From positions 1 to 7,725 of the forward strand of contig JAEZBT010000056.1 of the NCBI GenBank assembly GCA_023426865.1: a stretch of DNA of 7,725 bases, written 5' to 3'. The DNA is from Actinomycetes bacterium. GTDB lineage: Bacteria; Actinomycetota; Actinomycetes; Actinomycetales; Cellulomonadaceae. The translations under genes and the position numbers were made by a program. The notes below the pieces were generated by a model. That model worked only from the letters and a program-made list of their open reading frames with translations, searched no databases and was not told the origin of the DNA. Shown here one piece after another: positions 1 to 5,346 of this stretch. Within the stretch, counting starts at the first letter, position 1, and each line of letters starts with the position of its first letter.

Positions 1-36
1 CTGTACGGCGCCGTGGTCGAGCGCCTCGCGCGCTGA
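1..36 (+). CDS. 3' end of an unidentified upstream gene (partial)
   Basis: Frame 1 reads L-Y-G-A-V-V-E-R-L-A-R followed by TGA at 34-36. All eleven sense codons end in G or C, as in the clear genes of this window, which supports a real coding tail. Eleven residues are too few to name a family. The tail does not resemble the usual end of a CsoR-type repressor, so I do not propose it as the missing regulator. A GC-rich inverted repeat follows the stop at once, consistent with a transcription unit ending here and a new one starting before the flavoprotein gene. Confidence 0.45.
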   Translation: MYGAVVERLAR

Positions 37-67
37 GGCCGTGCGCAGCCGGCGCGGGCGCCCGGCC
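37..67 (+). terminator. GC-rich hairpin directly after the upstream stop codon
   Basis: GGCCG (37-41) pairs with CGGCC (63-67), and GCGC (43-46) pairs with GCGC (58-61), with one mismatch between the two helices and an 11-base loop. It starts on the base after the stop codon at 34-36. There is no T-tract, which is common for actinobacterial terminators. A terminator role is inferred from position and fold only; GC-rich DNA forms such repeats easily by chance. Confidence 0.35.
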
Positions 68-139
68 GCCTCAGCCCCGGCGCGGGTCGACCAGGTCCGG
101 GTCGGCGCGCGTCGCCAGGGTCGTGCCCAAATATCCGAT

Positions 140-155
140 ATACCCCCCCGGGCAT
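140..155. promoter_or_regulatory. Degenerate CsoR/CstR-like operator (site 1)
   Basis: The sequence ATACCCCCCCGGGCAT keeps the AT-flanked C-tract/G-tract pattern of the perfect palindrome at 2655-2670, but only AT-N-CCC matches symmetrically in its two halves. It has no -10-like hexamer at the offset seen in sites 2 and 4. It is best read as an auxiliary upstream operator, centred about 37 bp before site 2, roughly three and a half helical turns. CsoR-family repressors bind GC-tract pseudopalindromes of this form. That this site is bound is inference. Confidence 0.4.
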
Positions 156-166
156 GTGACCTTGGT

Positions 167-195
167 CCCTGTCGCCATACCCCCCGGGGTACCTA
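167..195 (+). promoter_or_regulatory. Promoter with embedded CsoR/CstR-like operator (site 2) for the sulfur operon
   Basis: CCCTG (167-171) is followed after five bases by the operator ATACCCCCCGGGGTAC (177-192), whose arms TACCCC and GGGGTA are perfect around a two-base centre. The final TA begins a -10-like hexamer TACCTA (190-195). A -35 taken as CCTGTC (168-173) leaves a 16-bp spacer. The same CCCTG, five bases, ATACCCCC and TA hexamer recur at identical spacing before the rhodanese gene (2645-2673). The operator fills the spacer and touches the -10, so a bound repressor would exclude RNA polymerase. Transcription should start near 202, giving a leader of about 63 bases. The start point is inferred. 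Confidence 0.6.
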
Positions 196-224
196 GCGTG
201 AGAGTCGGGACGGCACCGCCGCCC

Positions 225-239
225 GTGCCCCCCGGGCAC
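225..239 (+). promoter_or_regulatory. GC-tract palindrome in the leader: operator site 3 or RNA hairpin
   Basis: GTGCCC (225-230) and GGGCAC (234-239) are perfect 6-bp arms around CCC. As DNA it resembles the other GC-tract palindromes, with the outer A-T pair changed to G-C. As RNA it would form a compact stem with a three-base loop. It lies downstream of the predicted transcription start, so it could be a roadblock operator, a leader hairpin, or both. No -10-like hexamer follows at the shared offset, so a second promoter here is unlikely. Confidence 0.45.
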
Positions 240-241
240 AC

Positions 242-256
242 CTCCGCTTGGTGGAG
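242..256 (+). promoter_or_regulatory. Leader hairpin covering the Shine-Dalgarno sequence of the flavoprotein gene
   Basis: CTCCGC (242-247) can pair with GTGGAG (251-256) over a TTG loop, giving six pairs of which one is a G-U wobble. The right arm is the only good Shine-Dalgarno sequence for the ATG at 265, eight bases downstream. Folding would therefore hide the ribosome site. The palindrome at 225-239 ends two bases before this stem, so the leader could carry two adjacent hairpins. The pairing is visible; regulation by it is inference. Confidence 0.35.
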
Positions 257-264
257 CGTGAGAG

Positions 265-1545
265 ATGAGACGTCTCGTCGTCATCGGCGCCGGTACCGCC
301 GGCACCATGGTCGTCAACAAGCTGCGGCCCAAGCTGCCCGCCGACGAGTGGAGCATCACCGTCGTCGACCCGGCCGGTGTGCACTACTACCAGCCCGGCT
401 TCCTCTTCCTGCCGTTCGGCATCTACTCCGACCGGCAGGTCAGCAAGCCGCTCGCACCGCTACTGCGCAAGGGCGTCGAGCTCGTGCGAGCAGCCGTCGA
501 CCGCGTCGACCCCGCCGCACGCACGGTGCACCTCGAGACCGGCGACGAGCTGGGCTACGACTACCTCGTCATCGCCTCGGGCACGACGCCGCGCGCGGCC
601 GAGACCCCCGGCCTGGCCGAGGCGCTCGGCGGCAGGGTGCACGAGTTCTTCACCTACGCCGGCGCGGGCGCACTGGCGGCCGAGCTCGCCGCGTTCCAGG
701 GCGGCCGCGTCGTCGTGCACGTGGCGGAGATGCCGATCAAGTGCCCGGTCGCACCCCTGGAGTTCGTCTTCCTCGCCGACGCGTACTTCGCCGGGCGCGG
801 CATCCGCGACAAGGTCCAGCTCACCTACGTGACGCCCCTGCCCGGCGCGTTCACCAAGCCGGTCTCGGCCGCCTACCTCGGCGACATGCTGGCCGAGCGC
901 GAGATCGCCCTCGAGCCGGACTTCGTCGTCGAGAGCGTCGACGGCGACGCGCAGGTGCTCCGCTCGTACGACGAGCGCGAGATCGGCTACGACCTGCTGG
1001 TCACGATCCCGGTGAACATGGGCGCGGACTTCGTGGGCCGGTCGGGCCTCGGCGACGAGCTCAACTACGTGCCGGTCGACAAGCACACGCTGCTGTCGAA
1101 GGCGGACGACCGGATCTTCGCGATCGGCGACGCCAGCGACGCACCCGCCTCCAAGGCCGGCTCCGTCGCGCACTTCTCCGTGGACGTGTTCGTGCCGAAC
1201 TTCCTCGCGCACGTCGCGGGCCGGCCGATGCCCGAGTCGTTCGACGGGCACGCGAACTGCTTCGTCGAGAGCGGCCACGGCAAGGCGCTGCTCATCGACT
1301 TCAACTACGAGACGGAGCCGCTGCCCGGCACGTACCCGATCCCGGGCGTCGGCCCGATGCGGCTCCTGCGCGAGAGCCGCCTGAACCACTGGGGCAAGCT
1401 CGCGTTCCGGCACCTGTACTGGCACATGCTCCTGCCCGGCCGGCGCCTGCCCGTCCCGGCCCACATGTCCATGCGCGGCAAGAAGCACCCGCCGGCCCCG
1501 CCGGCGACGCCAGCCTCCGACATCCGCATCCCCGCCGACTTCTGA
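265..1545 (+). CDS. sqr: Sulfide:quinone oxidoreductase-like FAD flavoprotein
   Basis: This 426-residue flavoprotein probably oxidises sulfide to sulfane sulfur and passes the electrons to membrane quinone from the cytoplasmic face. The FAD-binding Rossmann motif GAGTAG is at residues 8-13. HYYQPGFLFLPFG, typical of the SQR/flavocytochrome c flavoprotein group, is near residues 40-52, and a second FAD motif, IFAIGDASDAPASKAG, lies near 287-302. There are only two cysteines, C160 in KCPVAP and C332 in ANCFVE, both in the family's redox-cysteine contexts. The C-terminal stretch KLAFRHLYWHMLLPGRR looks like the amphipathic membrane anchor of SQRs. The length is normal for the family. The ATG is supported by GGTGGAG at 250-256. 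It is the first gene of the presumed sulfur operon, behind GC-tract operators. The exact SQR subtype, or a related sulfur flavoprotein, cannot be fixed without a tree. Confidence 0.9.
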   Translation: MRRLVVIGAGTAGTMVVNKLRPKLPADEWSITVVDPAGVHYYQPGFLFLPFGIYSDRQVSKPLAPLLRKGVELVRAAVDRVDPAARTVHLETGDELGYDYLVIASGTTPRAAETPGLAEALGGRVHEFFTYAGAGALAAELAAFQGGRVVVHVAEMPIKCPVAPLEFVFLADAYFAGRGIRDKVQLTYVTPLPGAFTKPVSAAYLGDMLAEREIALEPDFVVESVDGDAQVLRSYDEREIGYDLLVTIPVNMGADFVGRSGLGDELNYVPVDKHTLLSKADDRIFAIGDASDAPASKAGSVAHFSVDVFVPNFLAHVAGRPMPESFDGHANCFVESGHGKALLIDFNYETEPLPGTYPIPGVGPMRLLRESRLNHWGKLAFRHLYWHMLLPGRRLPVPAHMSMRGKKHPPAPPATPASDIRIPADF

Positions 1546-1584
1546 CTCCCCGGCCGCCAGTCGGCCCCTCCGGAAGGACCCACC

Positions 1585-1899
1585 ATGCCTGTCACCACCA
1601 TCGCCGGCCGCGACGTCCACGTCGACGACGAGGGCTTCCTCACCGACCCCAGCGAGTGGGACCGCGACCTCGCGGCCGAGCTCGCGGCGGCCATCGGCAT
1701 CGAGATGACCGCCGAGCACTGGAGGATCATCGAGTTCCTCCGCGCCGACTTCGCCACCCAGGGCGAGACCGCCACGACCCGGCGCGTCCAGGCCGTCGGC
1801 GGCTTCCCGGTCAAGCAGCAGTTCGAGCTGTTCCCGAAGAAGCCCGCCAAGAAGATGGCCTACATCGCCGGCCTGCCCAAGCCCCGCGGCTGCGTCTGA
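1585..1899 (+). CDS. tusE: TusE/DsrC-family sulfur relay protein with CysB only
   Basis: This is a 104-residue cytoplasmic protein of the DsrC/TusE family, a sulfur carrier that accepts persulfide sulfur from DsrE-type proteins. Diagnostic stretches are DDEGFLTDPSEWD (about 14-26), EHWRIIEFLR (about 44-53), FELFP, and the C-terminal arm AGLPKPRGCV. The penultimate residue, C103, is the conserved CysB. CysA of true DsrC, eleven residues earlier, is alanine here (A92), so the protein is TusE-like and cannot form the DsrC CysA-CysB disulfide or trisulfide. The start is supported by GGAAGGA at 1572-1578, six bases before the ATG. It lies 39 bp after the flavoprotein gene on the same strand. No TusBCD or TusA is seen nearby, so a tRNA-thiolation role is not indicated. 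The acceptor is unknown. Confidence 0.9.
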   Translation: MPVTTIAGRDVHVDDEGFLTDPSEWDRDLAAELAAAIGIEMTAEHWRIIEFLRADFATQGETATTRRVQAVGGFPVKQQFELFPKKPAKKMAYIAGLPKPRGCV

Positions 1900-1959
1900 C
1901 GCCCGGCCGCCCGCCATCACCGGACGCACAGATCCGCCCACCAGCAGGAAGGACCTGAC

Positions 1960-2478
1960 ATGACCCCCATCGTGCCCAGCTTCGACGACGAGGCCGGCGA
2001 TGGCCGCAAGCTCGCCATCATCTGCTCCAAGGGCAACCTCGACATGGCCTACCCGGCGCTCGTGCTCGGCAACGCCGCGCTCGGCGAGGGCGTCGAGGTG
2101 CACCTGTTCTTCACCTTCTGGGGCTTCGACATGATCGCGAAGAAGCGCATGCACGACCTCAAGTTCTCGCCCGTGGGCAACACCGCGATGCACCTTCCCG
2201 TCGGCGACGTCCGCGTGCCCCAGGCGCTCGCGCCGGTACCCGGGATGCAGGCCATGGCCACGTCGATGATGAAGAAGCAGATCGCGGACCTCGGGATCCC
2301 CGACGTGCCGGACTTCCTGGACCAGATCGTGGCCGCGGGCGGTCACCTGTGGGCGTGCCGGATGAGTGCGGACATGAACAAGTTCACCGAGTCCGACCTG
2401 CGCGACGACGTCGAGGGGATCATCAGCGCCACCGACTTCATCGAGATGACCGAGGGCGCCCAGCTGCTCTTCATCTGA
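1960..2478 (+). CDS. dsrE2: DsrE2-type sulfur carrier (DsrE/DsrF/DrsH-like family)
   Basis: This 172-residue protein has the fold signature of the DsrE2 family, which binds sulfane sulfur as a cysteine persulfide and is often encoded beside rhodanese and TusA genes. The start of the domain is KLAIICSKGNLDMAYPAL (residues 17-34, with C22), followed by VEVHLFFTFWGFDMI. The likely active cysteine is C133 in LWACRMSADM, matching the family's conserved ACxMSxxM context. These are the only two cysteines. AGGAAGGA at 1946-1953 lies six bases before the ATG, nearly the same ribosome site as the preceding gene. The 60-bp gap and shared strand support an operon with the flavoprotein and TusE-like genes. 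The expected role is passing sulfur to C103 of the TusE-like partner, by analogy with DsrEFH to DsrC; this is inference. Confidence 0.87.
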   Translation: MTPIVPSFDDEAGDGRKLAIICSKGNLDMAYPALVLGNAALGEGVEVHLFFTFWGFDMIAKKRMHDLKFSPVGNTAMHLPVGDVRVPQALAPVPGMQAMATSMMKKQIADLGIPDVPDFLDQIVAAGGHLWACRMSADMNKFTESDLRDDVEGIISATDFIEMTEGAQLLFI

Positions 2479-2495
2479 GCGCAGCGGCCTCGTCC

Positions 2496-2517
2496 CGGCC
2501 ACGCGACGCCGTGGCCG
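2496..2517 (+). terminator. Hairpin terminator candidate after the sulfur operon
   Basis: CGGCCACG (2496-2503) and CGTGGCCG (2510-2517) form a perfect 8-bp stem with a six-base loop, starting 18 bases after the DsrE2 stop codon. No T-tract follows. Position and stability fit termination or 3'-end protection of the operon mRNA. Confidence 0.55.
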
Positions 2518-2525
2518 ACCTGAGC

Positions 2526-2569
2526 GGGCCGGGGTCCGCCGTAGCCACCACTGCGGCGGGTCCCGGCCC
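2526..2569 (+). terminator. Long 19-bp hairpin, second terminator or 3' stabiliser
   Basis: Bases 2526-2544 pair with 2551-2569 over a CCACCA loop. Sixteen pairs are Watson-Crick and three are G-U wobbles (2534-2561, 2535-2560, 2542-2553), with no bulge. On the opposite strand the wobbles become A-C mismatches, so the stem is continuous only in RNA made from the + strand. It stands 8 bases after the first hairpin and well before the next promoter, matching a tandem terminator for the operon that ends at 2478. It could also be a mobile palindromic element of the REP kind, which a genome search would show. Confidence 0.6.
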
Positions 2570-2644
2570 ATCCGCGCGAAAGGCTCCCCGAGCGCGCGAC
2601 GCCCTGCGATCATGGACGACGTGCGCCGCGTGCCTGCGGACACA

Positions 2645-2673
2645 CCCTGAACCGATACCCCCGGGGGTATGCT
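2645..2673 (+). promoter_or_regulatory. Promoter with perfect CsoR/CstR-like operator (site 4) for the rhodanese gene
   Basis: CCCTG (2645-2649), five bases, then the perfect 16-bp palindrome ATACCCCCGGGGGTAT (2655-2670). Its last TAT opens a good actinobacterial -10, TATGCT (2668-2673). A -35 taken as CCTGAA (2646-2651) leaves a 16-bp spacer. Layout and spacing equal those at 167-195. The predicted start of transcription falls one or two bases before the ATG at 2682, implying a leaderless mRNA. GC-tract palindromes flanked by TA are the hallmark of CsoR-family operators, and sulfur genes downstream favour the persulfide-sensing CstR branch. Binding is inferred. Confidence 0.65.
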
Positions 2674-2681
2674 TTTTCGCC

Positions 2682-3134
2682 ATGAAGAAGACGACGATCG
2701 CCGCACTCGGACTCGCGAGCATCCTCGCCCTCGCCGGCTGCGGCGACACCGGCTCCGACGACGCCTCGGCCGCGGGCGGCGCCGAGGGCACGGTCGCGTG
2801 CGTCAAGGCCGCGGAGTGCACCACCCTGCCCGCCGCCGACTTCGCGGAGCTCGTCGACGCCGACGGCGTGGTGCTCCTCGACGTCCGCACGCCGGAGGAG
2901 TTCGCCGAGGGCCACCTCGAGGGTGCCGTCAACCTCGACGTCTCGGCCCCCGACTTCACCAGCCGGCTCGCCGAGCTCGACCCCGACGCCACCTACGCCG
3001 TCTACTGCCGGTCCGGGAACCGCTCGCAGACCGCGCTCGACCTCATGACGCAGGCCGGGTTCGGCGCGGCCGCCGACCTGGCGGGCGGCATCGGGGCCTG
3101 GGCGGAGGCCGGGCTGCCCGTCACGACCGGCTGA
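2682..3134 (+). CDS. Exported rhodanese-domain lipoprotein
   Basis: This is a 150-residue single-domain rhodanese predicted to be lipid-anchored on the outer face of the membrane. MKK, a hydrophobic core and the lipobox L-A-G-C end at C20. A short polar linker follows, then the rhodanese domain from about residue 47. DVRTPEEFAEGHLEGAVNLD is the family's first signature, and the active loop CRSGNRS starts at the catalytic C109. The family transfers sulfane sulfur through a cysteine persulfide. Two further cysteines, C40 and C46, sit just before the domain and are not part of the usual core. The start at 2682 is preferred because it yields the signal peptide and lies just behind the -10 TATGCT; no Shine-Dalgarno is visible, and the frame's extension to 2349 runs through the hairpins. 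It has its own operator-bearing promoter, so it is co-regulated with the operon rather than part of it. Confidence 0.9.
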   Translation: MKKTTIAALGLASILALAGCGDTGSDDASAAGGAEGTVACVKAAECTTLPAADFAELVDADGVVLLDVRTPEEFAEGHLEGAVNLDVSAPDFTSRLAELDPDATYAVYCRSGNRSQTALDLMTQAGFGAAADLAGGIGAWAEAGLPVTTG

Positions 3135-3222
3135 CCGGGCCCCTCGCGAGGTTCGCCCAGGGCGTCATCGCCGCAGGTCGCCCACCCGGCGGAATCGTCC
3201 GTGTCCTGGCAGGCTGAGGGCC

Positions 3223-5342
3223 ATGCAGATCTGGCCCGGACATGCCTACCCCCTCGGCGCCACCTTCGACGGGAGCGGCACCAACTTCGCCCTGTTCTCC
3301 GAGGTGGCGGACCGGGTCGAGCTCTGCCTTCTCGACGAGGACGGTGTCGAGACGCGCGTCGACCTGCCGGAGACCGACGGCTTCGTCTGGCACGGCTACC
3401 TGCCCGAGGTGCAGCCAGGTCAGCGGTACGGCTTCCGGGTGCACGGGCCCTACGACCCCGCCCAGGGGCACCGCTGCAACCCGGCCAAGCTCCTGCTCGA
3501 CCCGTACGCCAAGGCCATCGACGGGCAGATCGACGGGCACGCGTCGCTGTTCTCCTACGACTTCGCCGACCCGGACAAGCTGAACACGGAGGACTCCGCC
3601 CCGCACACGATGGTGTCCGTCGTCGTGAACCCCTTCTTCGACTGGGGCCACGACCGCCCGCCGAGCCACGGGTACGCGGACTCCGTCATCTACGAGGCGC
3701 ACGTCAAGGGCCTCTCGCAGCGCCACCCCGGCGTGCCGGAGGAGCTGCGCGGGACCTACGCCGCCCTCGGCCACCCGGCGATCGTCGACCACCTCACCGA
3801 CCTGGGCGTCACCGCCATCGAGCTCATGCCGGTGCACCAGTTCGTCAACGACCCGCACCTCCAGACCAAGGGCCTGTCGAACTACTGGGGCTACAACACC
3901 ATCGGCTTCTTCGCGCCGCACAACGGCTACTCGCGCGCGGCGAACCCCGGGCAGCAGGTCCAGGAGTTCAAGCAGATGGTCAAGACGCTGCACGAGGCCG
4001 ACATCGAGGTGATCCTCGACGTCGTCTACAACCACACGGCCGAGGGCAACCACCTGGGCCCGACGCTCTGCTTCCGCGGCATCGACAACGCGGCCTACTA
4101 CCGCCTGGTGGACGACGACCCGGCGCACTACTTCGACACCACGGGCACCGGCAACTCGCTGCTCATGCGCCACCCGCACGTGCTCCAGCTCCTCATGGAC
4201 TCGCTGCGGTACTGGGTCACCGAGATGCACGTCGACGGGTTCCGGTTCGACCTCGCAGCGACCCTGGCCCGTCAGTTCCATGAGGTGGACCGCCTGTCGG
4301 CCTTCTTCGACCTCGTGCAGCAGGACCCGGTGGTCAGCCAGGTCAAGCTCATCGCCGAGCCGTGGGACGTCGGCGAGGGCGGGTACCAGGTCGGCGGCTT
4401 CCCCCCGCAGTGGAGCGAGTGGAACGGCAAGTACCGCGACACGGTGCGCGACTTCTGGCGCGGTGAGCCTGCGACGCTCGCGGAGTTCGCCAGCCGTCTG
4501 ACCGGCTCGTCGGACCTCTACGAGCACACGGCACGCAAGCCCAACGCCTCGATCAACTTCGTCACCGCGCACGACGGCTTCACGCTCGCGGACCTCGTCT
4601 CCTACAACGAGAAGCACAACGAGGCCAACGGCGAGGGCAACAACGACGGAGAGAGCCACAACCGCTCCTGGAACTGCGGTGCCGAGGGACCGACGGACGA
4701 CGGCGAGGTCGCCTCGCTGCGCCGTCGCCAGCAGCGGAACTTCCTGGCGACGCTCATGCTGTCCCAGGGCGTGCCGATGCTCGCGCACGGCGACGAGCTC
4801 GGGCGCACCCAGCAGGGCAACAACAACGGCTACTGCCAGGACAACGAGCTCACCTGGGTGGACTGGGACCTCGACGAGCACCGCGAGGCTCTCCTTGAGT
4901 TCACGCGCACCCTCGTGCACCTGCGCCGCGACCACCCCGTCCTGCGACGCCGCCGCTTCTTCGCCGGCAGCGCCGACCACGGCGGCGAGTCCGACCTCGG
5001 CGACATCGCCTGGTTCGCCACCGACGGCGAGCACATGACGGACGCCCACTGGCGCGAGTCGTACGTCAAGGCCGTCACGGTGTTCCTGAACGGCGAGGCC
5101 ATCTCGGAGCCTGGCCCGCGGGGCGAGCCAGTCATCGACGACAGCTTCCTGATCATGTACAACGCCGCGCCCAACACGGTGATCTTCACCGTGCCGCCGG
5201 CCGAGTTCGGCGCAAGCTGGACCTGCGTGCTCGACACCGACCACACGCTCGCCGAGGGCGCTGTCGTCAAGGCGGGCGACTCCCTGGAGATCACGGGCCG
5301 GAGCAGCCTCGTGCTGAGCCGGCCGCCGGCGTCGGCCACGAC

Positions 5343-5346
<4 letters not shown>
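3223..5346 (+). CDS. glgX: Glycogen debranching enzyme GlgX/TreX (GH13)
   Basis: This 707-residue cytoplasmic enzyme hydrolyses alpha-1,6 branch linkages of glycogen or maltodextrin and supplies linear chains to the TreY-TreZ pathway. The N-terminal CBM48-like beta domain is roughly residues 5-100 (YPLGATFDGSGTNFALFS, RYGFRVHGPYDP). In the GH13 barrel, region I is DVVYNH (266-271), region II DGFRFD has nucleophile D343, region III IAEPWD has acid/base E379, and region IV TAHDGF has D451. NYWGYNTIGFFAPH and NNNGYCQDNELTWVDWD are typical GlgX sequences. Length and ends look intact. The 88-bp gap from the rhodanese gene holds no strong promoter; a weak CAGGCT (3210-3215) seven bases before the ATG and no well-placed Shine-Dalgarno leave a leaderless start possible. 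The TGA overlaps the treY ATG. In trehalose clusters the same enzyme is often named treX. Confidence 0.95.

Larger units (their letters stand above)
195..264 (+). repeat. Direct repeat of AGCGTGAGAG, copies exactly 60 bp apart
   Basis: The decamer AGCGTGAGAG occurs at 195-204 and again at 255-264. The second copy abuts the ATG of the flavoprotein gene, and the first lies just after the proposed -10. Each copy also follows a GC-tract palindrome, although the distances differ, so this may be the remnant of a tandem duplication of the control region. No function is known to me. Confidence 0.4.

Noticed and set aside
123..1958. Long + strand open frame overlapping the flavoprotein and TusE-like genes
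   Set aside because: It is very rich in arginine, proline and alanine with no recognisable domain, and it lies in another frame over two well-identified genes. It is an artefact of high GC.
2235..2247. GGTACCCGGG inside dsrE2, and a similar CCCGATCCCGGG inside the flavoprotein gene near 1335, as extra operators
   Set aside because: Both lie within coding sequence, lack the long C-tract/G-tract form with AT flanks, and have no promoter elements.
1585..2478. Canonical TusBCDE/TusA tRNA-thiolation pathway
   Set aside because: DsrE2 is not TusD, no TusB, TusC or TusA is present, and the SQR and rhodanese neighbours point to sulfide/sulfane-sulfur handling instead.
2612..2650. 12-codon ORF before the rhodanese promoter, possible leader peptide
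   Set aside because: No Shine-Dalgarno and no promoter before it, and it ends inside the -35 region of the real promoter.
460..2706. Long minus-strand open frame opposite the sulfur genes
   Set aside because: No domain, low-complexity valine/arginine/glycine composition, and opposed to four clear genes and two hairpins. The same applies to the long minus-strand frames at 3121-5244 and 4830-7715.
3142..3151. Palindrome CCTCGCGAGG after the rhodanese stop, possible terminator
   Set aside because: The foldable stem is only three pairs with a four-base loop, the flanking GGGC/GCCC pairing is interrupted, and no T-tract follows. A nearby 5-bp stem (3160-3183) is equally weak.
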